NCBI RefSeq assembly: GCF_023516555.1
Contig: NZ_JAMGBD010000001.1
Coordinates: 620,001-684,000, forward strand
Reading direction: 5' to 3'
Source of the DNA: Sphingomonas alba
GTDB lineage: Bacteria; Pseudomonadota; Alphaproteobacteria; Sphingomonadales; Sphingomonadaceae
DNA length: 64,000 nt
Positions 18,931-26,056 of this stretch are shown piece after piece. The notes below the pieces were generated by a model. The model saw only the letters and a list, made by a program, of their open reading frames with translations, had not been told where the DNA came from and searched no databases. The position numbers and the translations under genes were made by a program. How positions within the stretch are numbered: the first letter of the stretch is position 1; every line of letters starts with the position of its first letter.

Positions 18931-18969
18931 AAAAAGAGAAAGGGGCGCCCCGTTTTCGGAACGCCCCTT
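18931..18969 (-). terminator. rho-independent terminator before argD
   Basis: Minus-strand stem AAGGGGCG/CGCCCCTT with further inner pairing around GAAAAC, followed by TCTCTTTTTG. It ends the transcript of the small secreted protein gene at 19004-19450. Confidence 0.85.
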
Positions 18970-19003
18970 CCTTACGCTTCACTCAGGCCAACAGGCCTAA
19001 CGC

Positions 19004-19450
19004 TTAGTCGTGGTCCCAGCCGTGATCGTCTTCGTAACGATCATTGCGGCCATCGCGATCGCGGTCGCGGTAGTTGTTCGATCCCCAGCGATTGCCATCG
19101 CGGGCATCGTGTTGGAGCCGCTGCTCGAGGCGAGCCAGGCGGACTTCGACAGCCTGGCGCTCCTGGAAGTTCAAGCCATTGCGGCCTGACCGATACAGGC
19201 GACGCTCAAGATCGCGGCTGTCGTCCATCAAGCGGGCGGCCTCGCGGTTGCTGAGGATGTTCCGCCGGTCGAGCTGACGAACCTCGTTCTGGAACCGGTC
19301 GATACGGACCTGCAGGTTGCGGGCCTGGCCGTAGCCGTTGTTGTAGCCGTAGCCATTGCCATAGAGCGGCTGGGCGTACTGCGCGGCGGCGGGAACGGCT
19401 GCCGTCAGTGCGGTCATCGCGACGGCGGCGGAAATCAGGAACTTACGCAT
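19004..19450 (-). CDS. small secreted Arg/Asp-rich protein
   Basis: A 148-residue protein with a clear Sec signal peptide (MRKFLISAAVAMTALTAAVPAAAQ). The mature part has a Gly/Tyr/Asn-rich linker (YGNGYGYNNGYG), a predicted coiled or helical core rich in Arg, Gln and Leu (~55-115), and an Asp/Arg/Asn tail ending DDHGWDHD. Proteins of this build are common in sphingomonads; the function is unknown. I chose the ATG at 19450 as the start of the signal peptide. It ends with its own terminator. Confidence 0.75.
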   Translation of the reverse strand: MRKFLISAAVAMTALTAAVPAAAQYAQPLYGNGYGYNNGYGQARNLQVRIDRFQNEVRQLDRRNILSNREAARLMDDSRDLERRLYRSGRNGLNFQERQAVEVRLARLEQRLQHDARDGNRWGSNNYRDRDRDGRNDRYEDDHGWDHD

Positions 19451-19648
19451 TCTCACTCTCCTACTTTGGAGCGGGTTGATGCGTATCTCTTGGGCCTGCC
19501 GACTTGTTTGAATGCTGAATGCAGTCGTTATCTCACGTTCACCGAAGTAAAACCGCAAGTATCTGTATTTATTCGTTATTTACTATTCAGTTAGCTGGCG
19601 TTCAGCGACCTTTGAAACCATTGCTGAATCCAAAGTCCGCGAATCGAC

Positions 19649-20491
19649 TCAGTTCTTGATCTTCCACCCGCTCCGCAGCAGCGAGTAGCAGGTCGCCCAG
19701 AGCGCCATATTGAGCGCAAGCAGCCCAAAAGCGCCGACCATCAGCGGCGAGTCGGTCACCTCCAGGAAGCCGTAGCGGAAGCCGGAGATGACGTAGAAGA
19801 ACGGATTCAAATGACTGATGGCGCGAAACGTCGGCGCCAGCTGCTCGACCGAATAGAAGGTACCGCTGAGCAACGACAAAGGCGCCACCACGAAATTGGT
19901 GATCATCGCCGCATGGTCGAACTTCTCCGCCCAGATCGAGGTCAGCACCCCGAGGAAGGACAGCAGGAGCGACCCCATCAAACCGAACCACAGGGCCGCC
20001 AGCGGATGACGGACCTCGACCGACACGCCCGGCCAAAGCGCCATCGCCAGCCACACCGCCCCGCCGACCAGGAAGGCCCGCGTCACCGCCGCGCCGACCA
20101 GCCCGGCGATCAGCTCGCCAGTCGACAGTGGCGGCATCAGATAGTCGACGATCGTTCCCTGGATCTTGCCGACCAGCAGCGAGAAGGATGAGTTGGCGAA
20201 GCTGTTCTGAAGCATCGCCATGACGATCAACCCCGGCGCCAGAAAGTCGGCAAAGGGATGGCCAAGGACCATTCGCCCGGTCCGCCCCATCGCGACCGTA
20301 AAGATGATGAGATAGAGCATCGTCGTGACCGCCGGGCCCCAGACGGTTTGCAGCTGCACCTTGAAGAACCGGCGCACCTCCTTGATATAGAGGGTCTTGA
20401 GCCCTCCCCAGTTGACACCGTTCAGCGTGGCTTCGCCCGGCTTGGTGCGGACCCATGAAGGTTGTTGCAAGTTGGAGGTCTGGTCGTTCAC
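19649..20491 (-). CDS. ABC-2 type transporter permease
   Basis: A 280-residue membrane protein with the ABC-2 layout: a cytoplasmic amphipathic start (LKTLYIKEVRRFFKVQ), six hydrophobic helices, and the signature region PLSLLSGTFYSVEQL/NPFFYVISGFRYGF near the C-terminus. It would form a homodimer exporting a lipid, glycan or drug. No ATPase gene is adjacent, so its partner is encoded elsewhere. I start at GTG 20491 (NDQTSNLQQPS); the frame stays open far upstream but that region is antisense to gcrA. Confidence 0.85.
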   Translation of the reverse strand: MNDQTSNLQQPSWVRTKPGEATLNGVNWGGLKTLYIKEVRRFFKVQLQTVWGPAVTTMLYLIIFTVAMGRTGRMVLGHPFADFLAPGLIVMAMLQNSFANSSFSLLVGKIQGTIVDYLMPPLSTGELIAGLVGAAVTRAFLVGGAVWLAMALWPGVSVEVRHPLAALWFGLMGSLLLSFLGVLTSIWAEKFDHAAMITNFVVAPLSLLSGTFYSVEQLAPTFRAISHLNPFFYVISGFRYGFLEVTDSPLMVGAFGLLALNMALWATCYSLLRSGWKIKN

Positions 20492-20549
20492 GCGAGCATC
20501 GCCTATCGGCTGAATTCGCGCGCGGCAATGATTTGGAGTGTTTTGTTGA

Positions 20550-21248
20550 ATGTCCTGGACTGAAGAACGGATCGAGCGGCTAAAGTCGATGTGGTCGGAA
20601 GGCTCGACCGCTAGCCAGATTGCCGACGAGCTCGGCGGCGTCAGCCGCAATGCCGTCATCGGCAAAGCGCACCGCCTCGGCCTCGAAGCCCGCCCCTCGC
20701 CGGTGAAACCGGGCGAGGAGAAGGAAACGCCGAAGAAGGCAGCCAAGGCCGCCGCGCCGAAGGCCGCGAAAGCGCCCAAAGCGGAGCCGCCTGCCGCCGC
20801 CGCTAACGCCGCCGACGTCGCCCCGGGCGATGCGCCGGATGGCCCCGGCCCCGATCTTCCGTCGCAGGCGCCGCAGGCCCAGCGCCCGCAAGCGGCAACG
20901 CCCGACGCCACGCTCCAATATCGTTCGGTCGGCCCCGGCGGCTTTATCCGCCAGGGTCCCGGCGACACCCAGGCTCCAATTCCGCCGGCGCCCCCGCGTC
21001 GCCTGGTTCCGGCCAAGCCGAGCGCCGAGGTCGCCGACAAGACCAGCCTGCTGGACTTGAACGACCGCATTTGCCGCTGGCCGATCGGCCACCCGGGCGA
21101 GCCAGATTTCCATTTCTGCGGACAGTCGGCCAACCCAGGCTTTCCGTATTGCGTCCAGCATTGCGGCGTCGCCTATCAGGCGCAGCTTCCCCGCCGCGAC
21201 CGGCGCCCGCCACCGCCATTACCGTTCGGCGGGCCGCGCGTCCGCTAG
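20550..21248 (+). CDS. gcrA: GcrA-family cell-cycle regulator
   Basis: Alphaproteobacterial transcription factor that works with sigma-70 and CcrM-methylated GANTC sites to time the cell cycle. The N-terminus MSWTEERIERLKSMWSEG followed by TASQIADELGG and VSRNAVIGKAHRLGL is the diagnostic helix-turn-helix. A long Ala/Pro/Lys-rich linker (~55-165) leads to the C-terminal polymerase-binding part (DLNDRICRWPIGHPGEPDFHFCG...YCVQHC). 232 residues, longer than the Caulobacter protein because of the linker. Divergent from the ABC-2 permease gene with a 58-base gap. Confidence 0.95.
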   Translation: MSWTEERIERLKSMWSEGSTASQIADELGGVSRNAVIGKAHRLGLEARPSPVKPGEEKETPKKAAKAAAPKAAKAPKAEPPAAAANAADVAPGDAPDGPGPDLPSQAPQAQRPQAATPDATLQYRSVGPGGFIRQGPGDTQAPIPPAPPRRLVPAKPSAEVADKTSLLDLNDRICRWPIGHPGEPDFHFCGQSANPGFPYCVQHCGVAYQAQLPRRDRRPPPPLPFGGPRVR

Positions 21249-23065
21249 GCGCTAAGGAAAGCCCGGATCTCCCGCTCGAGCCCCGGCCAGGCTGACTCGT
21301 CGCCGAGCGGGACGTGGTTGCCGCTTTCGAACTCGAAATAGCGCGCGCCCTTGATGGCTTTGGCTACCTGGCGACCGGCATCGGCAGGCGCATTCCCATC
21401 CTTGTCTGCGTGACAGACAAGCGTCTCGGCTCTGATGTTCTTCAGCTCACAGCGCACGTCGATCCGCGAGGCAAGATCGATCATCGGCTCCATGTTCTTG
21501 ACTGGCCCGAGCGTCGCGAAATTCTCGTTGTGCCAGTCGATCAGCGCCGGGCTGGCTGACGGGAAATAGAGCGTGATGAACATCTCGCCCAATAGGCTGC
21601 GGCGGAATGCGGGCCGTTGCCGGTTCATCTCCAAGAGCGATTCGCGATAGGCGATTTCTTCGGGATCGGCACGTACACGCCAGCCCGCGGCGAAACTGTT
21701 GACCAGCACCAGCTTGCGCACCCGCTCCGGATTGCGGGCGGCAAACGCCATGGCGATCGCCGCCCCATGCGATATTCCCAGCAAGTCGCACTGTTCGATT
21801 CCCGCCGCATCCGCGACCGTTTCCAGGTCGCCGACCAGGTGCTCGAATGAGAATCCCGGCAGGTCCCAGTCCGACATGCCAAAGCCGCGCATGTCTTGCC
21901 GCACCAAGCGGTTCGCCCGTGAGCAGGCCTCGATCCAGTGGCCGTAAACAGGACTGTCCCAGTCGTGCTGGAGGTGCGTCATCCAGTTCGGCGCCTTGAG
22001 GATCGGGAAGCCCGTGCCGCATTCGGCGAAAGCAATCCGCGCCCCGTCGCCGGCCTTGCAGTACCTGATGGCATCCTTGGCAGGCGTCGGCGTGGGTGCG
22101 GGCGCAGCCGTCCCGGCCGCCGCATCCTCCGCCTCCATTCGCCGCCGCCAGGTCGCCGGCGGCTCGCCGAATTCGCGCTTGAAGGCGCGGTTGAACGCCG
22201 CCTCACTGTTGAATCCGACGGCGTACGCGATGTTGGCGGTGTTATGCCTGCCGTCACGGAGCATGTTTGCGGCCGACCGCATCCGCCAGCGTGCGCAGTA
22301 ACGCATCGGCGGCTCGCCCAGCAGCTCGACAAAGCGCTCGCCCAACACCGTCCGCGATACGCCGGCCTCGCGCGCGAGTCCTGCGATCGTCAGGTCCTCG
22401 GCATAGCGCGCGTGGATGATCGCCAGCGCCTTGGACACGGCAGGGTCGGCCAACCCCTTGATCCAGCCCTTGGCCCCAGCCGGCAGCTGCTCGATATATT
22501 CGCGCACGGCCTGCGTGAGGAATAGCTCGGCAAGGCGCGCCACAACCTCCTGCGAAGGTTTTTCTTCGGCGAGGAAACGCATCGAACTGTCGACCCACTC
22601 CTCCTGCCCGCTGGCGATATCGAGGGTCAGCATCGGCGGGAGCGCTTCAAGCAAGGGGTGGGACGTCTCGGCGTCCGTGCCCAGGAACCCGCACCAGATC
22701 TCCGTCGCCGGGCCTTCGCTCCCGACATTGACGCGGTGCGTGCCCTCCGCTGTCATCCAGCCGATGTCGTCAACTTCGGCGGGCTTCAGCCCCTTCCGGC
22801 TTTCCAGAAAATGGGGGTCGTTGCGCGGCAGCAGGACGATTTCGCCGGCGCGGACGGTCACCGCCGGCATCCCCTCCACTTCGACCATCAACTCGCCCGA
22901 GCGGACATAATGGTAGCTGATGAGCTTCCCGGGTTCAGGATAGAATGGCGCGAAATGCCGGGGCGTGAATTCGGCGTGGATGCAGAAGTCGCCGGTCATC
23001 TGGCCGTCTACGACCACGCCGCCGGTCAGGCGCAGCGAGCTTAGGATGTCAGTGAGAACGTCCAT
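21245..23065 (-). CDS. AraC-type regulator fused to alpha/beta hydrolase
   Basis: A 606-residue fusion. Residues ~1-130 are a cupin-like AraC sensor domain (HYVRSGELMVEVEG, VRAGEIVLLPRNDPH). Residues ~210-310 are an AraC helix-turn-helix pair ([21 protein letters not shown], then NIAYAVGFNSEAAFNRAFKREFG). A Pro/Ala linker (~312-330) joins a complete alpha/beta hydrolase (~333-606) with nucleophile elbow GISHG (S432), acid D554 or D556 and H584. Likely a sensor-regulator whose hydrolase part binds or cleaves the inducer. It faces the diiron-OsmC-MddA operon across 182 bases and is its most likely regulator. Its last bases overlap the gcrA stop. Confidence 0.9.
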   Translation of the reverse strand: MDVLTDILSSLRLTGGVVVDGQMTGDFCIHAEFTPRHFAPFYPEPGKLISYHYVRSGELMVEVEGMPAVTVRAGEIVLLPRNDPHFLESRKGLKPAEVDDIGWMTAEGTHRVNVGSEGPATEIWCGFLGTDAETSHPLLEALPPMLTLDIASGQEEWVDSSMRFLAEEKPSQEVVARLAELFLTQAVREYIEQLPAGAKGWIKGLADPAVSKALAIIHARYAEDLTIAGLAREAGVSRTVLGERFVELLGEPPMRYCARWRMRSAANMLRDGRHNTANIAYAVGFNSEAAFNRAFKREFGEPPATWRRRMEAEDAAAGTAAPAPTPTPAKDAIRYCKAGDGARIAFAECGTGFPILKAPNWMTHLQHDWDSPVYGHWIEACSRANRLVRQDMRGFGMSDWDLPGFSFEHLVGDLETVADAAGIEQCDLLGISHGAAIAMAFAARNPERVRKLVLVNSFAAGWRVRADPEEIAYRESLLEMNRQRPAFRRSLLGEMFITLYFPSASPALIDWHNENFATLGPVKNMEPMIDLASRIDVRCELKNIRAETLVCHADKDGNAPADAGRQVAKAIKGARYFEFESGNHVPLGDESAWPGLEREIRAFLSA

Positions 23066-23172
23066 TGGAGCCGTGCGAATCCACGATCCGGCGTTTCGGT
23101 CAATTTATCCGGCAGCGCAATCATTTTGGCAAACCGCGCCTTCACCTAGATAGCAGTGGTCACATTCGCAGG

Positions 23173-23206
23173 ACGAATTTTCGTTTCGGCAAGCAATGCT
23201 TCCGAA
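23173..23206. promoter_or_regulatory. adjacent palindromes in the divergent control region
   Basis: Two dyads stand side by side in the gap between the AraC fusion gene and the small-peptide gene: ACGAA-TT-TTCGT (23173-23184) and TTCGGcAAGC-AAT-GCTTCCGAA (23185-23206, one bulged base). They are 40-70 bases before the operon's first start codon, where an operator or activator site would be expected. AraC proteins more often use direct repeats, so the binding protein is not certain. Confidence 0.4.
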
Positions 23207-23247
23207 GATGAAGAGACGCGCCTCGGATAATTAAAAGGGGAATTTGA

Positions 23248-23361
23248 ATGGAAAACCATGATCTCAAGTCGTCGCAGGGTGCGATGATGCTTCTGTTTGC
23301 GTGCTTGTCTGCATTTTCGGCGGCCGCGACGACGATCGTGCCGTTGATCATCCACGCCTAA
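23248..23361 (+). CDS. 37-residue single-span membrane peptide
   Basis: A short frame reading MENHDLKSSQ, then a hydrophobic stretch from GAMMLLFACLSAF through IVPLIIHA to the stop. AAGGGG stands eight bases before the ATG, and the diiron gene follows after 21 bases with its own GGAG. The hydrophilic ten-residue head and ~25-residue apolar tail suggest a single membrane helix. Position as first gene of the operon argues that it is translated. No family recognised; it may be a membrane anchor or partner for the diiron protein, or a leader peptide. Confidence 0.6.
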   Translation: MENHDLKSSQGAMMLLFACLSAFSAAATTIVPLIIHA

Positions 23362-23382
23362 AAGAAATTCGGAGATAGATTA

Positions 23383-24288
23383 ATGTATCACGACTTCAAT
23401 TACGAAGCGACGCTGGCATCGTCCTTGCGCGCCGCCTGGAAGCTCGACGACGTTCTCGCCGAGGACCAGGAGCTGGATTTCACGCGCGACTTCATGCCCG
23501 ACAATCTGGTTCGCACCAATGAGCTCGACCAGCTCGGCCCGGCCGAGCAGCGCGTACTGAACCAGATTACGGGCAACACGTATCTGCACATCTTCGGCGT
23601 CGTCGAAGAGTTCATCCTGCCGTTCCTTATGGACCATGCGCGTGAAGTGCTTCGCGAGGACGATTACCGCGTCCGCGCCCTGCTGAACTTCGCGGCGGAA
23701 GAAGCCAAGCACATCCACCTGTTCAAGCGCTTCGCGGCGGCCTTCAATCGCGGCTTCCCGGTGGAATGCCAGGTGATCGGTCCGTCCGAAGCGATCGGCG
23801 CGGAAGTGCTGAAGCACGAGCCGCTGGCTGTCGCACTCGTGATCCTGATGATCGAGTGGATGACCCAGCAGCATTATCTCGGCAGCATCCGCGACGACAG
23901 CGACATCGACCCGCTCTTCAAGAGCCTGATGAAGCATCACTGGATGGAAGAAGCTCAGCACGCGAAGATCGATACGTTGATCGTCGAGGCGCTGGTCGAA
24001 GGAAAAACCGAAGCCGAGATCCAGGCTGCGATGGACGATTTCTTCGCCATCGGCGCCTTCCTCGACGGCGGGCTGGCCACGCAGACTGGCTTCAACCTGG
24101 ATGCGCTGGAAAAGATGATCGGCCGCAAGCTGGAAAACCGACAGCTGGTCGAACAGCAGCAGCACCAGGCGGCACGCTGGACTTTCGTCGGCTCCGGCAT
24201 GGTCCACCAGCGCTTCCGTGAAATCCTCGGCTCGATCTCGCCGGCGGCACTTGCCCGCATCGACGAGGCTGCGCCGACCTTTGCCTGA
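23383..24288 (+). CDS. ferritin-like diiron protein, probable oxygenase
   Basis: A 301-residue helical protein with the ligand pattern of a carboxylate-bridged diiron four-helix bundle: E75/E76 in VVEEF, E106-E107-x-x-H110 (EEAKH), E158 (MIEW), and E189-E190-x-x-H193 (EEAQH). This E/EExxH/E/EExxH layout is that of ferritin-like oxygenases and oxidases such as AurF or fatty-acid desaturase relatives. No membrane helix and no reductase domain. ATG preceded by GGAGAT. Reaction and substrate are unknown; the operon (OsmC, methyltransferases) hints at oxidation of a small thiol or aromatic compound. Not a known housekeeping ferritin. Confidence 0.7.
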   Translation: MYHDFNYEATLASSLRAAWKLDDVLAEDQELDFTRDFMPDNLVRTNELDQLGPAEQRVLNQITGNTYLHIFGVVEEFILPFLMDHAREVLREDDYRVRALLNFAAEEAKHIHLFKRFAAAFNRGFPVECQVIGPSEAIGAEVLKHEPLAVALVILMIEWMTQQHYLGSIRDDSDIDPLFKSLMKHHWMEEAQHAKIDTLIVEALVEGKTEAEIQAAMDDFFAIGAFLDGGLATQTGFNLDALEKMIGRKLENRQLVEQQQHQAARWTFVGSGMVHQRFREILGSISPAALARIDEAAPTFA

Positions 24289-24320
24289 ACACCAATCACT
24301 CAAAGAAGGGAAATTTTGAC

Positions 24321-24884
24321 ATGTTGAACTTCGTTTCCAATCCGCACACCAACGGTCTCGACCTCGCCGCCCTCGGTGAGATGGTCGAAGCCATCGAAAA
24401 GGATGCGAGCCTGGCGCAGGCCGGCTTCGCGGTCACCACACGCTGGTCGGGCCAGACCCGCAGCGAGACGGTGGTCGAAAGCTACAGCCTTGGCGGCAAG
24501 CGCATCGAGCGCCAGCACCGCATCGTTGCCGACGAGCCGTGCGAACTGCTCGGCACCGACAGTGCGCCGAACCCGCAGGAACTGCTCATGGCGGCGATCA
24601 ATGCCTGCATGACCGTCGGCTATGTCGCCAACGCGTCGCTTCGCGGCATCCGCCTCGATTCTGTCGAGATCCGGATGAACGGCACGCTCGACCTGCGCGG
24701 CTTCCTCGGCCTCAGCGACGATGTGCCGCCGGGTTACGAGAACGTCGACTATGACGTGATCATCAAGGGCGACGGTACGCCGGAGGATTTCGAGGAAATC
24801 CACCGCGCCGTGATGAAGACCTCGCCAAACTACTTCAACCTCAGCCGGCCCGTTCGCATGAACGGCACCCTCCACGTCGGTTGA
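24321..24884 (+). CDS. OsmC/Ohr-family protein with atypical cysteines
   Basis: A 187-residue OsmC-fold protein. The central helix NPQELLMAAINACMTVGYV has the family Glu (E87) and the peroxidatic-type Cys (C96). The second catalytic Cys normally found in a C-terminal SP-x-C motif is replaced (SPNYFNL). A different Cys, C74 in DEPCELLGTD, lies upstream and could substitute. OsmC/Ohr proteins reduce organic hydroperoxides with lipoyl or other thiols. AAGAAGGGA precedes the ATG. Third gene of the operon, 32 bases after the diiron gene. It may act on a thioester or persulfide and not a peroxide. Confidence 0.82.
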   Translation: MLNFVSNPHTNGLDLAALGEMVEAIEKDASLAQAGFAVTTRWSGQTRSETVVESYSLGGKRIERQHRIVADEPCELLGTDSAPNPQELLMAAINACMTVGYVANASLRGIRLDSVEIRMNGTLDLRGFLGLSDDVPPGYENVDYDVIIKGDGTPEDFEEIHRAVMKTSPNYFNLSRPVRMNGTLHVG

Positions 24885-24901
24885 CCCGGAGACCGCCGAG
24901 A

Positions 24902-25016
24902 GCAGTCGGGGGCTTGCCTGAGCAAGTCCCCGGCTGGTCGAGAGACGGTTCCGGGCGGCCGGCCAACACGCCCCGGGCGTGATTGGACCGACGTCACGCG
25001 ATTCACTCGCGTGACG
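24902..25016 (+). repeat. multi-hairpin repeat element, copy A
   Basis: In the 152-base gap between the OsmC and methyltransferase genes. It has hairpin 1 (GGGGG-CTTGC/GCAAG-TCCCC, 24908-24931), a GTCGAGAGAC strand, GGCCGGCC, hairpin 2 (CACGCC/GGCGTG, 24967-24981), GGACCGACGTC, and hairpin 3 (CGTCACGCGA-ttcac-TCGCGTGACG, 24992-25016). Copies B and C (near 40.0 and 40.9 kb) have the same order with different stem bases. Confidence 0.7.
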
Positions 25017-25036
25017 CCTCCGTTGAAGGAATTCAA

Positions 25037-25864
25037 ATGACCGATACTGCTGTTATCAATCCCAACAAGGCGCTCTGGGAAAAGGGCGACTTCACCCGCA
25101 TTGCCGAAACCATGCGCCAATCCGGGCAGGAGCTGGTCGATACGCTCGGCATCCGCCCAGGCATGAAAGTGCTCGATCTCGGTTCCGGCGACGGCACCAC
25201 GGCCATCCCTGCCGCAGAATATGGCGCCGTCGTGCTCGGCGTTGATATTGCCGAAAATCTCGTCGCCGCCGGCAACGTCCGCGCGGAACAGGCAGGCCTC
25301 GACAATCTGCGCTTCGAGCAGGGCGATGCCTCGAACCTCGCCGAGTTGGAGGACGAGAGCTTCGGCCTCGTCGTCAGCATCTTCGGCGCCATGTTCGCGC
25401 CGCGTCCTGACGATGTCGCCAGAGAGATGGTGCGAGTCACCCGTCCCGGCGGCCGCATTGTCATGGGCAACTGGATCCCTGGCGATCCGACGCTCGTCGC
25501 GCAAATCCTGAAGATCAGCGCCGCCTACACGCCGCCCCCGCCCGAAGGTTTTGTCAGCCCCATGACCTGGGGTGATGAGACCATTGTCCGCCAGCGCTTC
25601 ACCGCGGCGGGGATCGCCGACAAGGACATCCAGTTCGAGAAGAACAGCTGGTTCTTCCGTGAGGATGGCCCGCCGGAGCACCTCTTCGAGATTTTCCGCG
25701 ACTATTACGGGCCGACCATGAACGCCTTCGCCGCCGCCGCAAAGGACGGTCGCGAATGCCAGCTCGACCAGGAACTGCGCGCCTTGTTCGTTGCCCAGAA
25801 CAAGGGCGGCGAACGCACCGAAATCCCGGCGACCTTCCTGAAAGTGACGGTCGGCAAGAGATGA
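25037..25864 (+). CDS. class I SAM-dependent methyltransferase
   Basis: A 275-residue Rossmann methyltransferase. Motif I is VLDLGSGDGTTA (residues 45-56), the acidic end of strand 2 is GVDIAENLV, and VRVTRPGGRIVMGNWIPG is the post-III block of the UbiE/Methyltransf_11 group. Start ATG at 25037 with GAAGGA upstream. The 3' end overlaps the small downstream gene by ATGA. In this operon the substrate is probably a small molecule (thiol, phenol or quinone); sequence alone does not decide. Confidence 0.85.
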   Translation: MTDTAVINPNKALWEKGDFTRIAETMRQSGQELVDTLGIRPGMKVLDLGSGDGTTAIPAAEYGAVVLGVDIAENLVAAGNVRAEQAGLDNLRFEQGDASNLAELEDESFGLVVSIFGAMFAPRPDDVAREMVRVTRPGGRIVMGNWIPGDPTLVAQILKISAAYTPPPPEGFVSPMTWGDETIVRQRFTAAGIADKDIQFEKNSWFFREDGPPEHLFEIFRDYYGPTMNAFAAAAKDGRECQLDQELRALFVAQNKGGERTEIPATFLKVTVGKR

Positions 25865-26025
25865 GGCACACATTGATGAGTCACGCCTACCCTGACATCG
25901 TCAGGCAGTGGGCCGCCGATCGTGAACCGCAGAAAGCCAGCAAGATTGGCTTTGCGACCCGCGTCGCAGCACTGTTCGCCAGGCTTCAACCTGATAAACT
26001 GCTCGACGTGATCCGAGTCTTTTGA
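25861..26025 (+). CDS. 54-residue protein coupled to the methyltransferase
   Basis: A short frame beginning MRHTLMSHAYPDIVRQWAAD, whose ATG overlaps the methyltransferase stop codon (ATGA). A second ATG lies 15 bases later. The chain is basic and amphipathic (RVAALFARLQPDKLLDVIRVF at the end), with no signal or membrane segment. It is followed by a GGAGG site for the mddA-like gene. The overlap and the open frame between two operon genes support translation; the family is unrecognised. Confidence 0.55.
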   Translation: MRHTLMSHAYPDIVRQWAADREPQKASKIGFATRVAALFARLQPDKLLDVIRVF

Positions 26026-26056
26026 CCGCGCTCGTTGAGCCTTTGGAGGCACAACC

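Noticed and set aside
20492-21133. Long upstream extension of the ABC-2 permease frame
   Set aside because: It runs antisense through gcrA. The permease begins at a GTG at 20491 with the family N-terminus right after it.
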